A stretch of 5,619 bases of DNA from Candidatus Gottesmanbacteria bacterium (GTDB taxonomy: Bacteria; Patescibacteriota; Microgenomatia; 2-02-FULL-39-11): positions 1 through 5,619 of the forward strand of contig JACREK010000105.1 of NCBI GenBank assembly GCA_016218275.1. The letters are read 5' to 3'. The position numbers and the translations under genes were made by a program. Within the stretch, counting starts at the first letter, position 1, and each line of letters opens with the position of its first letter. This document shows, piece by piece, positions 5,201-5,619 of this stretch. The notes under the pieces were generated by a model. The model did not search any database, was not told the DNA's origin, and was given only the letters and a program-made list of their open reading frames with translations.

Positions 5201-5619
5201 GCTTATCGTATAAAAAATCCGGGGTTAATTATGACTTGTTGGATCCGGTAAAAAGATTGGCACAGGTTGCCGGGTTAAAAACTGCAAATAATATATTAGG
5301 TTTGGATTTTAGGGAAATATCAACAAGTCGGGGCGAAACGGCATACGTATTGGAAGCAGCAGAGTGTTACCATGCTTTTGTGCAGGAGGGGTTGGGGACA
5401 AAGAATTTAGTTGCGGATGAAATGAGGAAGATTACCGGAAAGACATATTATGAGACAATTGCACAGGATACAGTCGCCATGATTATCAATGATTTAATTA
5501 CTGTAGGAGCTAGACCTTTATCAATTCTTGCCTATTGGGCAGTCGGTAATTCCGGCTGGTTTGCCGATAAGAAAAGAAATAATGATTTAGTTAACGGTTG
5601 GAAAAAAGCCTGTGATTTA
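5197..5619 (+). CDS. purM: PurM-like AIR synthetase (phosphoribosylformylglycinamidine cyclo-ligase), divergent, 3' truncated by window
   Basis: The ATG at 5197 overlaps the purD stop (ATGA), and the frame stays open to the window edge, giving 141 residues, under half of a usual PurM (about 345). The start SLSYKKSGVNYD (2-13) matches the LSYKDAGVDID opening of E. coli PurM, and IAQDTVAMIINDLITVGARPLSI (88-110) matches its [20 protein letters not shown] helix and strand. The canonical SGTDGVGTK loop is replaced by VQEGLGTKNLVAD (62-74). The following AYWAVGNSGWFADKK (112-126) differs from E. coli, so this is a divergent PurM-related subfamily that I recall as 'AIR synthase-related'. By family, PurM closes FGAM to AIR with ATP, which would feed the PurE at the left edge. 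Tight coupling to purD supports a purine role. No strong ribosome site precedes it, so re-initiation after purD is likely. Whether it has the standard activity cannot be judged without the C-terminal domain. Confidence 0.82.
   Translation, partial: MSLSYKKSGVNYDLLDPVKRLAQVAGLKTANNILGLDFREISTSRGETAYVLEAAECYHAFVQEGLGTKNLVADEMRKITGKTYYETIAQDTVAMIINDLITVGARPLSILAYWAVGNSGWFADKKRNNDLVNGWKKACDL

Overview
The window is a single-strand segment of a bacterial de novo purine biosynthesis operon. All six genes read on the + strand: the 3' end of purE (class II type), then purF, glyA, purN, purD, and the 5' part of a divergent purM. It covers pathway steps 1 (PurF), 2 (PurD), 3 (PurN), 5 (PurM-like) and 6 (PurE). 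GlyA makes the glycine used by PurD and the one-carbon folate that leads to the formyl donor of PurN. No purL/Q/S, purC, purB or purH is visible.

Layout: purE ends at 216. A 71-bp spacer filled by a nested inverted repeat leads to purF (288-1715). purF overlaps glyA by 4 bp (ATGA), and glyA (1712-3055) is followed 4 bp later by purN (3060-3743). A 125-bp spacer is almost wholly one elaborate branched palindrome. purD (3869-5200) follows and overlaps purM by 4 bp (ATGA); purM (from 5197) runs off the right edge. Tight junctions therefore alternate with two repeat-filled junctions. No gene-free stretch exceeds 300 bp, and I saw no convincing promoter, riboswitch or intrinsic terminator.

The most notable content is the palindromic DNA. 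The two intergenic elements can be drawn as nested, multi-branched structures in which nearly every base has a partner. A third, compact palindrome (13-bp arms, 10-nt loop) lies inside purD. It adds about 13 in-frame residues in a place where removing them restores gapless spacing to the E. coli PurD sequence as I remember it. This looks like a REP-like element that became protein-coding. A fourth, smaller palindrome (10-bp arms) sits at another length-variable site in purD.

Organism: a moderately AT-rich bacterium using the standard code (TGA is a stop for three genes). The dispersed-repeat words in the spacers, the GlyA flavour and the PurM variant resemble what I recall from uncultivated lineages such as Patescibacteria (CPR) or Omnitrophota. 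This is a low-confidence impression and the sequence alone does not settle the taxon.
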